Shown piece by piece: positions 18,241 to 28,146 of a stretch of 64,000 nucleotides of DNA (position 1 is the stretch's first letter; each line of letters begins with the position of its first letter). The stretch comes from Parasulfuritortus sp037439465 (GTDB taxonomy: Bacteria; Pseudomonadota; Gammaproteobacteria; Burkholderiales; Thiobacillaceae). The stretch lies in the NCBI GenBank assembly GCA_037439465.1, contig JBBIVX010000016.1, positions 1-64,000 of the forward strand, written 5' to 3'. Both the position numbers and the translations under genes were made by a program. The notes beneath the pieces are model-generated. The model was given only the letters and a program-made list of their open reading frames with translations. It was not told the DNA's origin and made no database searches.

Positions 18241-18612
18241 TCACCCCGACTCGGTAAAGCGATGGATCAGCCGCCGGTCGCGCTTGGTCGGACGGCCCTG
18301 CAGCGCCGTCGCCAGCTCGGTGCCAAGCTGTCTTTGCCGCCAACGTTCCTCACGGCGGCGGCGGCTCTCCTCGCTCTCCGCATAGAGCTGCCGCGCCGTC
18401 GCCACCGGGCCGCGCCGATCGGAGAGGGCCAGCACCGTGACCTCCCATGCCAGCCCGCCCTCCTGGATGCTGAGCCTGTCACCGGGCCGCAGTTCGCGGG
18501 CCGGCTTGGGCCGCTCGTCATTCAAGCGGACGTGGCCGCCAGTCACCGCCGTCCTGGCGAGCACGCGGCTCTTGAAAAAACGCGCGGCCCAAAGCCATTT
18601 GTCGAGTCGCAT
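18241..18612 (-). CDS. hslR: Heat shock protein 15, ribosome-associated S4 protein
   Basis: Hsp15 rescues 50S subunits carrying stranded nascent chains after heat shock. The 123-residue protein starts MRLDKWLWAARFFKSR, the characteristic S4 RNA-binding beginning, followed by GGHVRLNDERPKPARELRPGD and a basic tail. The start ATG at 18612 is preferred to a GTG two codons upstream. Head of a minus-strand run with the histidine kinase and FAD protein. Confidence 0.93.
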   Translation of the reverse strand: MRLDKWLWAARFFKSRVLARTAVTGGHVRLNDERPKPARELRPGDRLSIQEGGLAWEVTVLALSDRRGPVATARQLYAESEESRRRREERWRQRQLGTELATALQGRPTKRDRRLIHRFTESG

Positions 18613-18698
18613 AATCACCCTGCCCTAAGCCCGGTCTTTCGGAAACGTTTCGCGGCGGCTATTGTCCGAGAAACAGCCACCACCGCGAACAATCATTC

Positions 18699-19247
18699 AT
18701 GAAACATCTCATTGCCATTCTCCTCCCCGCACTCCTGGCCGCTGGCTGTCAAAGCGCGCCGCCCCTCGACCCGGACGCGCCGCATTCCGCCTATCCCGAC
18801 GACATGGTCCTGGTCCAGCTCAAAGCGCTGACCATTCCACCGGAAGCGGCCACGGTCAGACTGCAATTCGGCCGTATCGTGGCCCGCAACGGCGTGGAGG
18901 AAACGGAACCTTATTGTATTTTCGAGCTCGACAGCGTGCGCGCTGGCCCCCAAACCGTCCACCCCGACCGCTACCGGGTGACCGCCATGCAACGCCGCGT
19001 CCAGACCTTTTCCGGCCTGCCATGGCCCGATTACCCACTGCGGGTAAGATTCGGCAATGACGACGGTCCCAGCCATGTTTATTTCATCACCGCGTTCCGC
19101 CTGCGCTCCGCCGCGCAGCCGCAGGTGCGTGCCCTGACCTGTCAGAGCAACCAGATGGCACCGGGCATCGCCATCATGCGCCACCTCACGCTGGCGGAAA
19201 TCCGCGCTGCCCTCGGCGACTATTTCCGGCTGGAGCGGCCGCGCTGA
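18699..19247 (+). CDS. Hypothetical lipoprotein
   Basis: I do not recognise the family. The N-terminus MKHLIAILLPALLAAGC is a clear lipoprotein signal with lipobox LAAGC, so the mature protein begins at Cys17 and is membrane-attached. The rest (182 residues total) has a beta-rich appearance, with two further cysteines (PYCIFEL and ALTCQSN) that could form a disulfide. It is divergent from hslR and convergent with the metallo-beta-lactamase gene. Codon use matches its neighbours. Confidence 0.82.
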   Translation: MKHLIAILLPALLAAGCQSAPPLDPDAPHSAYPDDMVLVQLKALTIPPEAATVRLQFGRIVARNGVEETEPYCIFELDSVRAGPQTVHPDRYRVTAMQRRVQTFSGLPWPDYPLRVRFGNDDGPSHVYFITAFRLRSAAQPQVRALTCQSNQMAPGIAIMRHLTLAEIRAALGDYFRLERPR

Positions 19248-19254
19248 ACCCCAC

Positions 19255-20664
19255 TCATAGGCTGTAGCTGGCACCGTTTTCGGGAGTTTCCACCGTCCAG
19301 CCGAAGCGCTCACGGACCAGTTGACTGAAACCGGCGGCGGTTTCCGCCTCGCCATGGATGACGAAGGTTTGACGTGGTGGTGCGCGAAATCCCGCCAGCC
19401 AGCCGAGCAAGGCGTCGCGGTCGGCATGGGCGGAGAGCCCGCCCAAGGTGTAGATGTCCGCCCGCACCGGTATTTCCTCCTGAAAGATACGCACCCGCGT
19501 CGCCTTGTCCACCAGCCGGCGACCCAAGGTTCCCTGCGCCTGGAAACCGGCGATGATCACCGTGCATTCCTTGCGCGGCAGGTTGTACTTGAGGTGATGC
19601 TTGATGCGGCCGGCGTCACACATGCCGGAGGCGGAGATGATGATCGCGCCCTGGCGGATGGTATTGAGGGCCATCGAATCCTCGGCATCCTCGGTGAAAC
19701 GGACATAGGGGCGCTGCTTGCCATTGTGCTGCTGCCACTGCATCAGTTGACGGCTGTCCTCATCGAGCAGATGGCTGTGCTTCATGGTAATCGCCGTGGC
19801 CGCCGTCGCCATCGGCGAATCGACAAAGATGGCAGGGCTGGCCGGGATGCGCCCCTGGCGGATGAGGTCCTCCAGCAGATAGATGATTTCCTGGGTGCGC
19901 CCGACCGCGAAGGCGGGGATGATGACGTTGCCCTTCTTGCGATTAAGCGTGTCGTTGACGGCAAAGGCCAGTTCGTCCACGGTTTCACTGAGGGTCTTGT
20001 GCAGGCGATTGCCATAGGTCGACTCCACCAGGAGCGCGTCGGCCTCGGCGATGAGGGTCGGGTCGTTCATCAAGGGCCGTCCGGGCATGCCGAGGTCGCC
20101 GGAAAAGACCAGCTTGGTGGTCTTGCCCTTTTCCTCCACCCACACCTCGACGCTGCTGGAACCGAGTATGTGGCCGGCATCGCGGAAGCAGACCCGCACC
20201 CGGTCGTGTGGGTGCACAGGTTGGTCGTAATTGACGCCGCGCAGCCGCTTCAGGGCCGCCCGCGCCTGCTCCACCGTGTACAGCGGCGCCACCTCGCCCT
20301 TGAGCGCGCCACGTTTTTTGCGCGTCGCATAGTTGCGCCACTCCGCCTCCTTCTCGGCGATATGGGCGGCATCGGGCAGGAGCACGCCCAGCAGGTCGGC
20401 GGTGGCGGGGGTGCAATAAACCGGGCCGCGAAAGCCCAGGTTGATGAGGCGCGGCAACAGCCCGGAATGGTCGATGTGGGCATGCGTGAGCAGGACGAAA
20501 TCAACCCCCTCCGGATCGAAACCGGGAAAGCGGCGGTTTTTCGCCTCCGCCTCGCGACCGCCCTGATACATGCCGCAATCGACGATGAAACGCCGCCTCT
20601 GTGTCTCCACCAGATAACAGGAGCCGGTGACTTCGCGCGCGGCACCGAGAAAGGTAAGCTGCAT
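19255..20664 (-). CDS. Beta-CASP metallo-beta-lactamase fold RNase-like protein
   Basis: Zinc-dependent nuclease family related to CPSF73/RNase J. The metal motif HAHIDH is at residues 61-66, GDLGMPG is motif 3, the beta-CASP insert carries PAFAVGRTQE, and the C-terminal RMMBL domain carries LGGLSAHADRDAL. At 469 residues it matches the bacterial YsH1/YbcI-like group. The substrate is probably RNA but untested. Start MQLTFLGA; 35 bases separate it head to head from the glycosylase gene. Confidence 0.92.
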   Translation of the reverse strand: MQLTFLGAAREVTGSCYLVETQRRRFIVDCGMYQGGREAEAKNRRFPGFDPEGVDFVLLTHAHIDHSGLLPRLINLGFRGPVYCTPATADLLGVLLPDAAHIAEKEAEWRNYATRKKRGALKGEVAPLYTVEQARAALKRLRGVNYDQPVHPHDRVRVCFRDAGHILGSSSVEVWVEEKGKTTKLVFSGDLGMPGRPLMNDPTLIAEADALLVESTYGNRLHKTLSETVDELAFAVNDTLNRKKGNVIIPAFAVGRTQEIIYLLEDLIRQGRIPASPAIFVDSPMATAATAITMKHSHLLDEDSRQLMQWQQHNGKQRPYVRFTEDAEDSMALNTIRQGAIIISASGMCDAGRIKHHLKYNLPRKECTVIIAGFQAQGTLGRRLVDKATRVRIFQEEIPVRADIYTLGGLSAHADRDALLGWLAGFRAPPRQTFVIHGEAETAAGFSQLVRERFGWTVETPENGASYSL

Positions 20665-20699
20665 GTCCGCATCATAGACCACATCGCCACTGAACCCAC

Positions 20700-21356
20700 A
20701 TGTCCAGGGACTGGCTCGCCCCTTACCGCCGCCTTCTTGCCGCCTACGGTCCCCAACACTGGTGGCCGGGCGAGACCCCATTCGAGGTGATGGCAGGCGC
20801 AATATTGACCCAGAACACCGCCTGGACCAATGTGGAACGGGCTATCGCCAACCTCAAGCGAGTGAACGCCATCGATTGCAACGCCATCCTGGCACTGAGC
20901 GCCCCGGCACTGGCCGAACTGATTCGTCCGGCGGGCTATTTCAACGTCAAGGAAAAACGTCTGCGCAGGCTATGCGGTTTTCTCGCGCGGCGCGGCGTCG
21001 CGGAATCGCCGGCGCGGCTGGCCCGCCAGGGTACGCTGGCGCAACTGCGGACCGATCTGCTGGCCGTGCATGGCGTCGGCGAGGAAACCGCCGACACCAT
21101 CCTGCTCTATGCCCTCGGCCTGCCCAGCTTCGTGGTCGACGCCTACACCCGCCGAGCCTTCGGCCGGCTTGGTCTGTTGCGCGGCGACGAAAACTACGCG
21201 GCCATCCAGCGGCTTTTCGAGGGCCACCTGCCGCGCGACGTGACGCTTTACAACGAATATCACGCCCTTATCGTACGCCTCGGCAAACTCCACTGCCGGC
21301 CGCGACCGCGCTGCGCTGCATGCCCCGTGCGCCGCCTCTGCCTGAGCGCCGGCTGA
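20700..21356 (+). CDS. Endonuclease III-related DNA glycosylase (COG2231/MagIII-like)
   Basis: HhH-GPD base-excision enzyme of 218 residues. The helix-hairpin-helix reads HGVGEETADTILLYAL, and the catalytic aspartate is in SFVVDAYTRR. The C-terminus binds a [4Fe-4S] cluster with C-x5-C-x2-C-x5-C spacing. The position of the endonuclease III catalytic lysine (GVGRKTA) is Glu here, as in MagIII-like monofunctional glycosylases, so AP-lyase activity is unlikely. Alkylated purines are the likely substrates by family analogy. Confidence 0.88.
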   Translation: MSRDWLAPYRRLLAAYGPQHWWPGETPFEVMAGAILTQNTAWTNVERAIANLKRVNAIDCNAILALSAPALAELIRPAGYFNVKEKRLRRLCGFLARRGVAESPARLARQGTLAQLRTDLLAVHGVGEETADTILLYALGLPSFVVDAYTRRAFGRLGLLRGDENYAAIQRLFEGHLPRDVTLYNEYHALIVRLGKLHCRPRPRCAACPVRRLCLSAG

Positions 21357-21440
21357 GACCGTGCCACCTTCAGCAAGAACGGGCGAGGCTGGTATCATCG
21401 GCGCGACTATCCGTCCATTTGCAACCAGCAGGACAAGTAC

Positions 21441-22238
21441 ATGCGCAAATTCATGTTCATATTCGCTGCCTTATTGCTGGGCAGCCCGGCCGCCATGGCC
21501 AGAGTGGTGGGCCAGGAGGTGGCCTACAACGATCAGGGCATCACCATGAAGGGCTATCTGGCTTACGACAAGGCCATAAAAGGCAAACGCCCCGGCGTGT
21601 TGGTGGTGCATGAATGGTGGGGCCACAACGAATACGCCCGCCAGCGCGCCCGCATGCTGGCCGGCATGGGCTACACGGCCCTGGCCGTGGATATGTATGG
21701 CGATGGCAAACAGGCCGACCACCCGGACGATGCCGGCCGTTTCGCCAGGGAAGTCAGCAAGAACATGCCGCTGGCGCGCTCCCGCTTCGAAGCCGCCATG
21801 AGCCTGCTCAAGCGGCACAAAACGGTACAGGCGGATGCGCTCGCCGCCATCGGCTATTGCTTCGGCGGCGGCCTGGTGCTGAACCTCGCCCGCCAGGGGG
21901 TCGACCTCAAGGGCGTCGCCAGTTTTCACGGCACCCTCGCCACCGACACTCCGGCTGAGCGCGGCAAGGTCAAGGCAAGAGTGGCGGTTTTTACCGGCGC
22001 CGATGACGTCATGGTGCCCAAGGCCCAGGTGGAGACCTTCGCCAGGGAAATGGAGGCCGCGGCGGTGTCCTATCGTTTGACCAGTTACCCCGGCGTCAAG
22101 CACAGCTTCACCAATCCGGCGGCCGACGAGTACGCCAGCAAATTCAAGCTGCCGCTTGCCTACAACGCCGAGGCGGACCGCGACTCCTGGAACCGGCTGG
22201 GTGAATTCCTCGGCGAGCTGTTCGGCACGCGGCACTAA
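21441..22238 (+). CDS. Exported dienelactone hydrolase family protein
   Basis: Alpha/beta hydrolase of 265 residues with a cleavable signal peptide (to about residue 20), hence periplasmic. The triad is visible: Cys140 nucleophile in GYCFGGG, Asp188 or Asp189 in FTGADDVMV, His221 in GVKHSFTNP. DLH enzymes open lactone rings in chlorocatechol degradation, but exported paralogs such as this are widespread without an aromatic pathway nearby, and the true substrate is unknown. No pathway genes flank it. Confidence 0.9.
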   Translation: MRKFMFIFAALLLGSPAAMARVVGQEVAYNDQGITMKGYLAYDKAIKGKRPGVLVVHEWWGHNEYARQRARMLAGMGYTALAVDMYGDGKQADHPDDAGRFAREVSKNMPLARSRFEAAMSLLKRHKTVQADALAAIGYCFGGGLVLNLARQGVDLKGVASFHGTLATDTPAERGKVKARVAVFTGADDVMVPKAQVETFAREMEAAAVSYRLTSYPGVKHSFTNPAADEYASKFKLPLAYNAEADRDSWNRLGEFLGELFGTRH

Positions 22239-22272
22239 TATCAACCCAGGATAGTTTGATCGGACGGCCACC

Positions 22273-22818
22273 ATGAGCACCACCAACACCCGCGATTATC
22301 TCGTTATCACCGCTACAGGCGAGGATCAGGTCGGACTGGTCCAGCGCTTCACCAGCCGCATCGTCGACGCCGGCTGCAACATCGAGGAATCACGCATGGC
22401 CCTGCTCGGTGGCCAATTCGCCCTCATCATGCTGGTGTCGGGCCGCTGGGACGCACTGACCCGGCTGGAGGACCGCCTCAGCAGCGTGGGCGAGGAGCTC
22501 GGCCTCAGCATTCTGCAGAAGCGCACCCGGCAACTGGAACGCAAGGCCCCGCTGGTGCCCTACAACATCAACGTGGTGGCCATGGACCATCCGGGCATCG
22601 TCCACAACCTGGCCGATTTTTTCGCCCAGCGCGGCATCAACATCGAGGAACTTGCCACCGACACCTACCCTGCCCCGCACACCGGCACCCCCATGTTCTC
22701 GGTGAATATGACGGTGGGCATCCCGGCTGACACCCATATCCCCACGCTGCGCGGCGATTTTCTCGATCACTGCGACAGTCTCAACCTGGACGCCATCTTC
22801 GAACCTGCCCGCGGCTGA
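22273..22818 (+). CDS. GcvR-type double ACT-domain regulatory protein
   Basis: Two tandem ACT domains, about residues 8-80 (VITATGEDQVGLVQRFTSRI) and 98-175 (VVAMDHPGIVHNLADFFAQRGINIEEL), with no DNA-binding or catalytic domain, as in GcvR, the glycine cleavage system co-regulator. 181 residues. ACT domains bind small ligands, most often amino acids. GcvR acts through GcvA in E. coli; neither gcvA nor gcv genes are in this window, so the specific role is inferred from architecture. Confidence 0.87.
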   Translation: MSTTNTRDYLVITATGEDQVGLVQRFTSRIVDAGCNIEESRMALLGGQFALIMLVSGRWDALTRLEDRLSSVGEELGLSILQKRTRQLERKAPLVPYNINVVAMDHPGIVHNLADFFAQRGINIEELATDTYPAPHTGTPMFSVNMTVGIPADTHIPTLRGDFLDHCDSLNLDAIFEPARG

Positions 22819-22843
22819 TCCACGTGACTGACGGGCACACCCG

Positions 22844-23686
22844 ATGAACTCATACTCCCGCCTGGCCTCGCGCTCCATGGTCGCCTCCGGCGTGGCGGCG
22901 GTCGCCCTGTTCTGGTTGCTCGATGCGGCCATCGACCACTTCTACAACGATCCGGACACCCCCTTCATCGATTGCCTGCTGCACCCCGGCGCGACGGAGA
23001 CATGGGCGCGCCTGTTGGAGACGCTGCTGTTCCTGCTGCTCGCCCTAGTCGCCACCACGCTGTTGCATTTCAAGGAAAATGCCGAGGCCCGGCTGCGCCA
23101 CAGCGGTTTTCGCCTGGAAGAACTGACGGCCGAACTGGCACAAAAGAATGAAATACTGCAAAGGGAAATCCATCACCGCCAAGAGATCGAGCGGCAGTTG
23201 GCCAAACTTTCCGTCACCGACCAGTTGACCGGAATTTTCAATCGCCGCAAGTTCGACGAGACCTTGCAGGCGGAGCTCCGCCAGGAGGCCCGCTACCCGC
23301 GTGGACTGGCCCTGATCACCCTCGACATCGACCATTTCAAGGACATCAATGATTTGCATGGCCATGCCGTGGGTGACACCGTGCTCAAGGAACTGGCCCG
23401 GCAGATCACCGCGACGATGCGCGAGGCGGACAGCTTCTTCCGCGTCGGCGGTGAGGAATTCAGCCTCATCACCTTTGCTCCTGACAGCGACAGCCTGGCA
23501 CTCGCCGCAGAAAAACTGCGGCGCGCGGTGGCCACTCACGTCTTTCGGGGTGTGGGGCGGTTGACCATCAGCCTCGGCGCCAGCCTCTATCGCCAGGGCG
23601 ACGACTACGACAGCCTCTGCCAACGCGCCGACGAGGCCCTGTACCAGGCCAAGGACAGCGGTCGCAACCAGGTGACGGTGGCATAA
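22844..23686 (+). CDS. Membrane diguanylate cyclase
   Basis: Short GGDEF protein of 280 residues. Two transmembrane helices (about 10-30 and 55-75) frame a roughly 25-residue periplasmic loop. A coiled coil (LTAELAQKNEILQREI) leads to a GGDEF domain starting at LSVTDQLTGIFNRRKF. The active-site motif is GGEEF, an active variant, and READ five residues upstream is an I-site. The signal it senses is not evident. An intrinsic terminator follows directly. Confidence 0.92.
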   Translation: MNSYSRLASRSMVASGVAAVALFWLLDAAIDHFYNDPDTPFIDCLLHPGATETWARLLETLLFLLLALVATTLLHFKENAEARLRHSGFRLEELTAELAQKNEILQREIHHRQEIERQLAKLSVTDQLTGIFNRRKFDETLQAELRQEARYPRGLALITLDIDHFKDINDLHGHAVGDTVLKELARQITATMREADSFFRVGGEEFSLITFAPDSDSLALAAEKLRRAVATHVFRGVGRLTISLGASLYRQGDDYDSLCQRADEALYQAKDSGRNQVTVA

Positions 23687-23694
23687 TCCTGGCG

Positions 23695-23723
23695 ACCGCC
23701 GACCACCGGCGGTTGTTTTATTT
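23695..23723 (+). terminator. Intrinsic terminator after the GGEEF gene
   Basis: ACCGCCG (23695-23701) and CGGCGGT (23707-23713) form a perfect 7-bp stem with a 5-base loop, followed by TGTTTTATTT. Nine bases after the stop of the cyclase gene. The T-rich tail runs up to the prfC leader, so it insulates prfC from upstream transcription. Confidence 0.8.
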
Positions 23724-23739
23724 ATGAATACCAACGTCC

Positions 23740-25350
<1,611 letters not shown>

Positions 25351-25544
25351 ATAATTGACGGCAACGGGGCGACACCCGCGGCGCGCGCTCAGTGCATACA
25401 TACTAGGACGCTTGGCCATGACGACGCCCAAGAGCGCGTGAAATACTTACTCGCCAGCAAGTACTTGGCACGGCACCTCGCCCAGTCGAGCACGGCGGTC
25501 GGCCCCCACAGCCGGCCCTTCATCGAGCGGAAGGAGTAAACACC

Positions 25545-25790
25545 ATGAACCCCATCAGCACCCAGCCGGGCGGCGCCATGCCCGATTTTTCCAACGCCGA
25601 GGCCGGGGCATCGAGCACCGCTCCGGCCTGTAAGACCTACACCGTCGTCACCGGCGATACGCTATCCAAGATCGCCAAGCGTGAGTATGGCAACGCCAAC
25701 GACTGGCGCCGCATCTTCGAAGCCAACCGGGATGTCATCAAGGACCCGGACAAGATTTTTCCCGGCAAGGTCATCAAGCTTCCCCAGTGA
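25545..25790 (+). CDS. Small LysM-domain protein without signal peptide
   Basis: An 81-residue protein whose C-terminal half (about 31-80) is a single LysM domain (KTYTVVTGDTLSKIAKREYG ... FPGKVIKLPQ). It resembles the LysM part of the cytoplasmic K+-binding protein Kbp/YgaU but lacks the BON domain. There is no signal sequence, so either it acts in the cytoplasm or leaves by another route. GGAAGGAG lies seven bases before ATG. Probably cotranscribed with the lipoprotein 16 bases downstream. Confidence 0.87.
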   Translation: MNPISTQPGGAMPDFSNAEAGASSTAPACKTYTVVTGDTLSKIAKREYGNANDWRRIFEANRDVIKDPDKIFPGKVIKLPQ

Positions 25791-25806
25791 ACGTAAGGAG
25801 ACAGTC

Positions 25807-26286
25807 ATGAGACCCACAGCCATCATCGCGCTGGCCCTGGCCGCGCTGCTCACATTGTCCCTAAGCGCCTGCGGCAAGAAGGAAGCACCGCCGCCCGCCG
25901 CCGTCGCGCCGGCCCCCGTGCCTGCCCCTGCCGCGCCAGCCACGGCGGGCGTGCCGGTGGTGGTCAAACTCATCAGTTTAGGAAACCAGATCAACGCCGA
26001 GAAGCAGGTGGCGCACGTCATGTCCGATTTTTCCGCCCGCGACATCATCTATGCCGCGGTGGAGACCATAGGTAGCGGCAAGGCCAGCATGAAGGCGGTG
26101 TGGACCTACCACAAGGCGGACAAACCCATACTGGTGAACGAAACGAGCCAGGAGATCGAGGCCGCCGGTCCCGCCACCACCGAGTTTCACATCAGCAAGC
26201 CGGATGGGTGGCCACGCGGTGATTATCAGCTCGAAATCTTTTTGAACGGTGCCTCCGCCGGCATGCAGAAGTTCACTGTCAAGTAA
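25807..26286 (+). CDS. Hypothetical lipoprotein
   Basis: Lipoprotein of 159 residues. The signal MRPTAIIALALAALLTLSLSAC ends in a lipobox (LSAC). A Pro/Ala-rich tether follows (about 25-50), then a compact domain of about 110 residues with alternating hydrophobic strands ending in a beta hairpin (GDYQLEIFLNG..MQKFTV). The C-terminal part looks like an immunoglobulin-like fold (inference). The start follows GTAAGGAG. The family is not recognised. Confidence 0.83.
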   Translation: MRPTAIIALALAALLTLSLSACGKKEAPPPAAVAPAPVPAPAAPATAGVPVVVKLISLGNQINAEKQVAHVMSDFSARDIIYAAVETIGSGKASMKAVWTYHKADKPILVNETSQEIEAAGPATTEFHISKPDGWPRGDYQLEIFLNGASAGMQKFTVK

Positions 26287-26380
26287 GGCCCGCGATGGGG
26301 GCGCAGGCGCTGCTGGCCTCACCCGCGCCTCCGCCGTCCACCGCCTCGCCATGCCATGGTCCCGCGATGGCCGGCATTGC

Positions 26381-26386
26381 TATACT
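26381..26386 (+). promoter_or_regulatory. Possible -10 element (TATACT)
   Basis: TATACT stands 29 bases before the chosen start of the PDC-like gene at 26415. No convincing -35 hexamer was found. Confidence 0.35.
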
Positions 26387-26414
26387 CGTCGCAGTACCAC
26401 ACTCGTCAGCCCCG

Positions 26415-27380
26415 ATGAAAACACTCGAAGGCAGTTCACAGGAAGCCATCGTGCAACAACGCGAGGCCTTGCGCGTCGTACTGCGCGGCCCGCTGCAAAA
26501 GGCAGCGGAGTTGTGCAGCTATGCCTGGCATGACCGTGCCGCGCTGGACGCCGCCCTGAGCGAGGCCTTTCGCATCATCCCCTCGTGCCGCTACCTGTAT
26601 GCCCTCAACACCGATGGTGTGCAGATCAGCAGCAATATCGCGCGCGATGGCAGGCACCCCGATGACTGCGGCCGCGACCGTTCGCAACGGCCTTACATGC
26701 GGGAGAAGGTGCCGGCCGACGGCTTCGTGCTGTCGCAGGCCTATATCAGCCTGCGCGCCAAGCGCCCCTCGCTCACCGCCATCCAGCTGGTGCGCGGCAC
26801 CGACTGGCGGGTACTCGGCTTCGTCGGCGCCGACTTCGACATGCGAGACCTGCCCATCACCCGCCAGCTCTATCAGGAGCCCACCCACTGGCGGCAGATC
26901 AAGGGCGACCCGGCCATCCGCGGCACGGTCTTTCACCAGACCCGCACTGACAGCCTGATGGACAGCCACATCGACACTGTGCTGCCGGTGGTGGAGGCGC
27001 TGATGACCACGCATGGCGTGCATCACGTTATCCTGCATTTTTCCAGCAGCCGCGCCGTGATCTGGCTGACCGAGGACCCCTTGCGTTATCGCCTGCTCGA
27101 CATCGATGCCTTGACCGATCCCAACATCTGCCTGACCTACCCCACCCGTCCCTGGCCGGCCGGGGCCCTGGTCGAGCGCACGCAGATCCGCCCCGTCCTG
27201 GAAAGGATGCGTGCCCTGCGCTTCATGGACGAGATGTTCTACCTGCGCTCCGGCACCCTCAACATTTTCAATGGCGTCGTCGGTCTGACCTTCTCCTGCG
27301 ACGGCTCCCACTACATCCCGGTCAACGAGTTTCTGGACAAGGGCCAGGAGTTCTGGATCGGCCAGGGGCTGGACGCCTGA
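26415..27380 (+). CDS. Soluble PDC/Cache-like sensor protein without output domain
   Basis: A 321-residue protein that resembles PDC (PhoQ/DcuS/CitA-type) sensor modules: YLYALNTDGVQISSNI, then GRDRSQRPYM, then GFVLSQAYISLRAKRPSLTA and GFVGADFDMRDLPI, the usual order of Cache core strands in the first half. No transmembrane helix, kinase, GGDEF or methyl-accepting domain is attached. The second half (about 195-321) has no recognised motif. Start MKTLEGSS is preferred; 40 upstream codons are open but non-coding in appearance. Confidence 0.75.
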   Translation: MKTLEGSSQEAIVQQREALRVVLRGPLQKAAELCSYAWHDRAALDAALSEAFRIIPSCRYLYALNTDGVQISSNIARDGRHPDDCGRDRSQRPYMREKVPADGFVLSQAYISLRAKRPSLTAIQLVRGTDWRVLGFVGADFDMRDLPITRQLYQEPTHWRQIKGDPAIRGTVFHQTRTDSLMDSHIDTVLPVVEALMTTHGVHHVILHFSSSRAVIWLTEDPLRYRLLDIDALTDPNICLTYPTRPWPAGALVERTQIRPVLERMRALRFMDEMFYLRSGTLNIFNGVVGLTFSCDGSHYIPVNEFLDKGQEFWIGQGLDA

Positions 27381-27395
27381 GGGGAGGGGAAAACC

Positions 27396-27974
27396 ATGCC
27401 GCTGCGCTGTCTGCTCGCCCTGGCCGGAGGCCTCATACTGGCCGGCTGCGCCACCCTGGACGAGGACAAATGCCGGACAGCGAATTGGCGCGAGATGGGC
27501 CTCGCGGACGGCCGTCAAGGCCAGCCCGCCAGTCGGCTCAAGACCTACCGCAAGGATTGTGCCGATTATGGCATCCGGCCGCGCGAACAGGACTATCTGA
27601 ATGGCCGGGCCGAGGGGCTGCGCGACTACTGCCGACTCGACAACGCCTTCCAGAGCGGGCTTCAGGGCCACATCTACCAGGGTGTCTGCCCGCCCGCCGT
27701 GGAGCCGATGTTCCGCCGTTATCACGCTGCCGCCTATGCGGTTTACCAAACCCGGCAGGAAATCGAACGGGTTGACGAGGCGCTGACCAGCCGTGAGCGC
27801 CAGCTATGGGACAGTAAACTCACGCCGGAGGAACGGCATCGCTTGCGCCAGGAGATCCGCGACCTCGACCGCAAACGCCACCGCCTGCGCGACGACCTCA
27901 ACTACCAGGAACTGGAGCTCGACCGGCTGATGCTGGAGTCGAGGAACAGTAAAGGACTGTGGCGGAATCCCTGA
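27396..27974 (+). CDS. DUF2799 lipoprotein
   Basis: Lipoprotein of 192 residues: signal with lipobox LAGC at about residue 18, then the DUF2799 pattern (CRTANWREMGLADGRQG ... YGIRPREQDYLNGRAEGLRDYC) with paired cysteines. The C-terminal third is a long charged coiled coil (about 115-185). The family function is unknown. It starts 15 bases after the PDC-like gene with GGGGAGGGG in between, so the two are probably cotranscribed. Confidence 0.87.
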   Translation: MPLRCLLALAGGLILAGCATLDEDKCRTANWREMGLADGRQGQPASRLKTYRKDCADYGIRPREQDYLNGRAEGLRDYCRLDNAFQSGLQGHIYQGVCPPAVEPMFRRYHAAAYAVYQTRQEIERVDEALTSRERQLWDSKLTPEERHRLRQEIRDLDRKRHRLRDDLNYQELELDRLMLESRNSKGLWRNP

Positions 27975-27986
27975 CCCAGCGCTCTG

Positions 27987-28007
27987 CGTGCCATTTTTCA
28001 TGGCGCG
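27987..28007 (+). terminator. Hairpin downstream of the DUF2799 gene
   Basis: CGTGCCAT (27987-27994) and ATGGCGCG (28000-28007) pair over 8 bp with one T-G wobble around a TTTTC loop. No T-run follows, so an intrinsic terminator function is uncertain. Confidence 0.35.
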
Positions 28008-28146
28008 GCGGCTGTTGCGGATGCGTTACCGGCAGAGGCTTCGGGTAAACTCGAATCCCCGGATACAGTTTAGCTGCCGGCTTTCCCCCCACGCCCTGAG
28101 TACGGCATGAGAAAAGACCACGGGTGAGCGGCAGCGGTGCGATTTG

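Noticed and set aside
19321..20790. A 489-codon open frame opposite the beta-CASP gene
   Set aside because: Shadow frame; the minus-strand protein has all metallo-beta-lactamase motifs.
26436..27749. A 437-codon open frame on the minus strand opposite the Cache-like and DUF2799 genes
   Set aside because: It crosses two genes that have ribosome binding sites, and a lipobox in one case, and its product has no recognisable domain.
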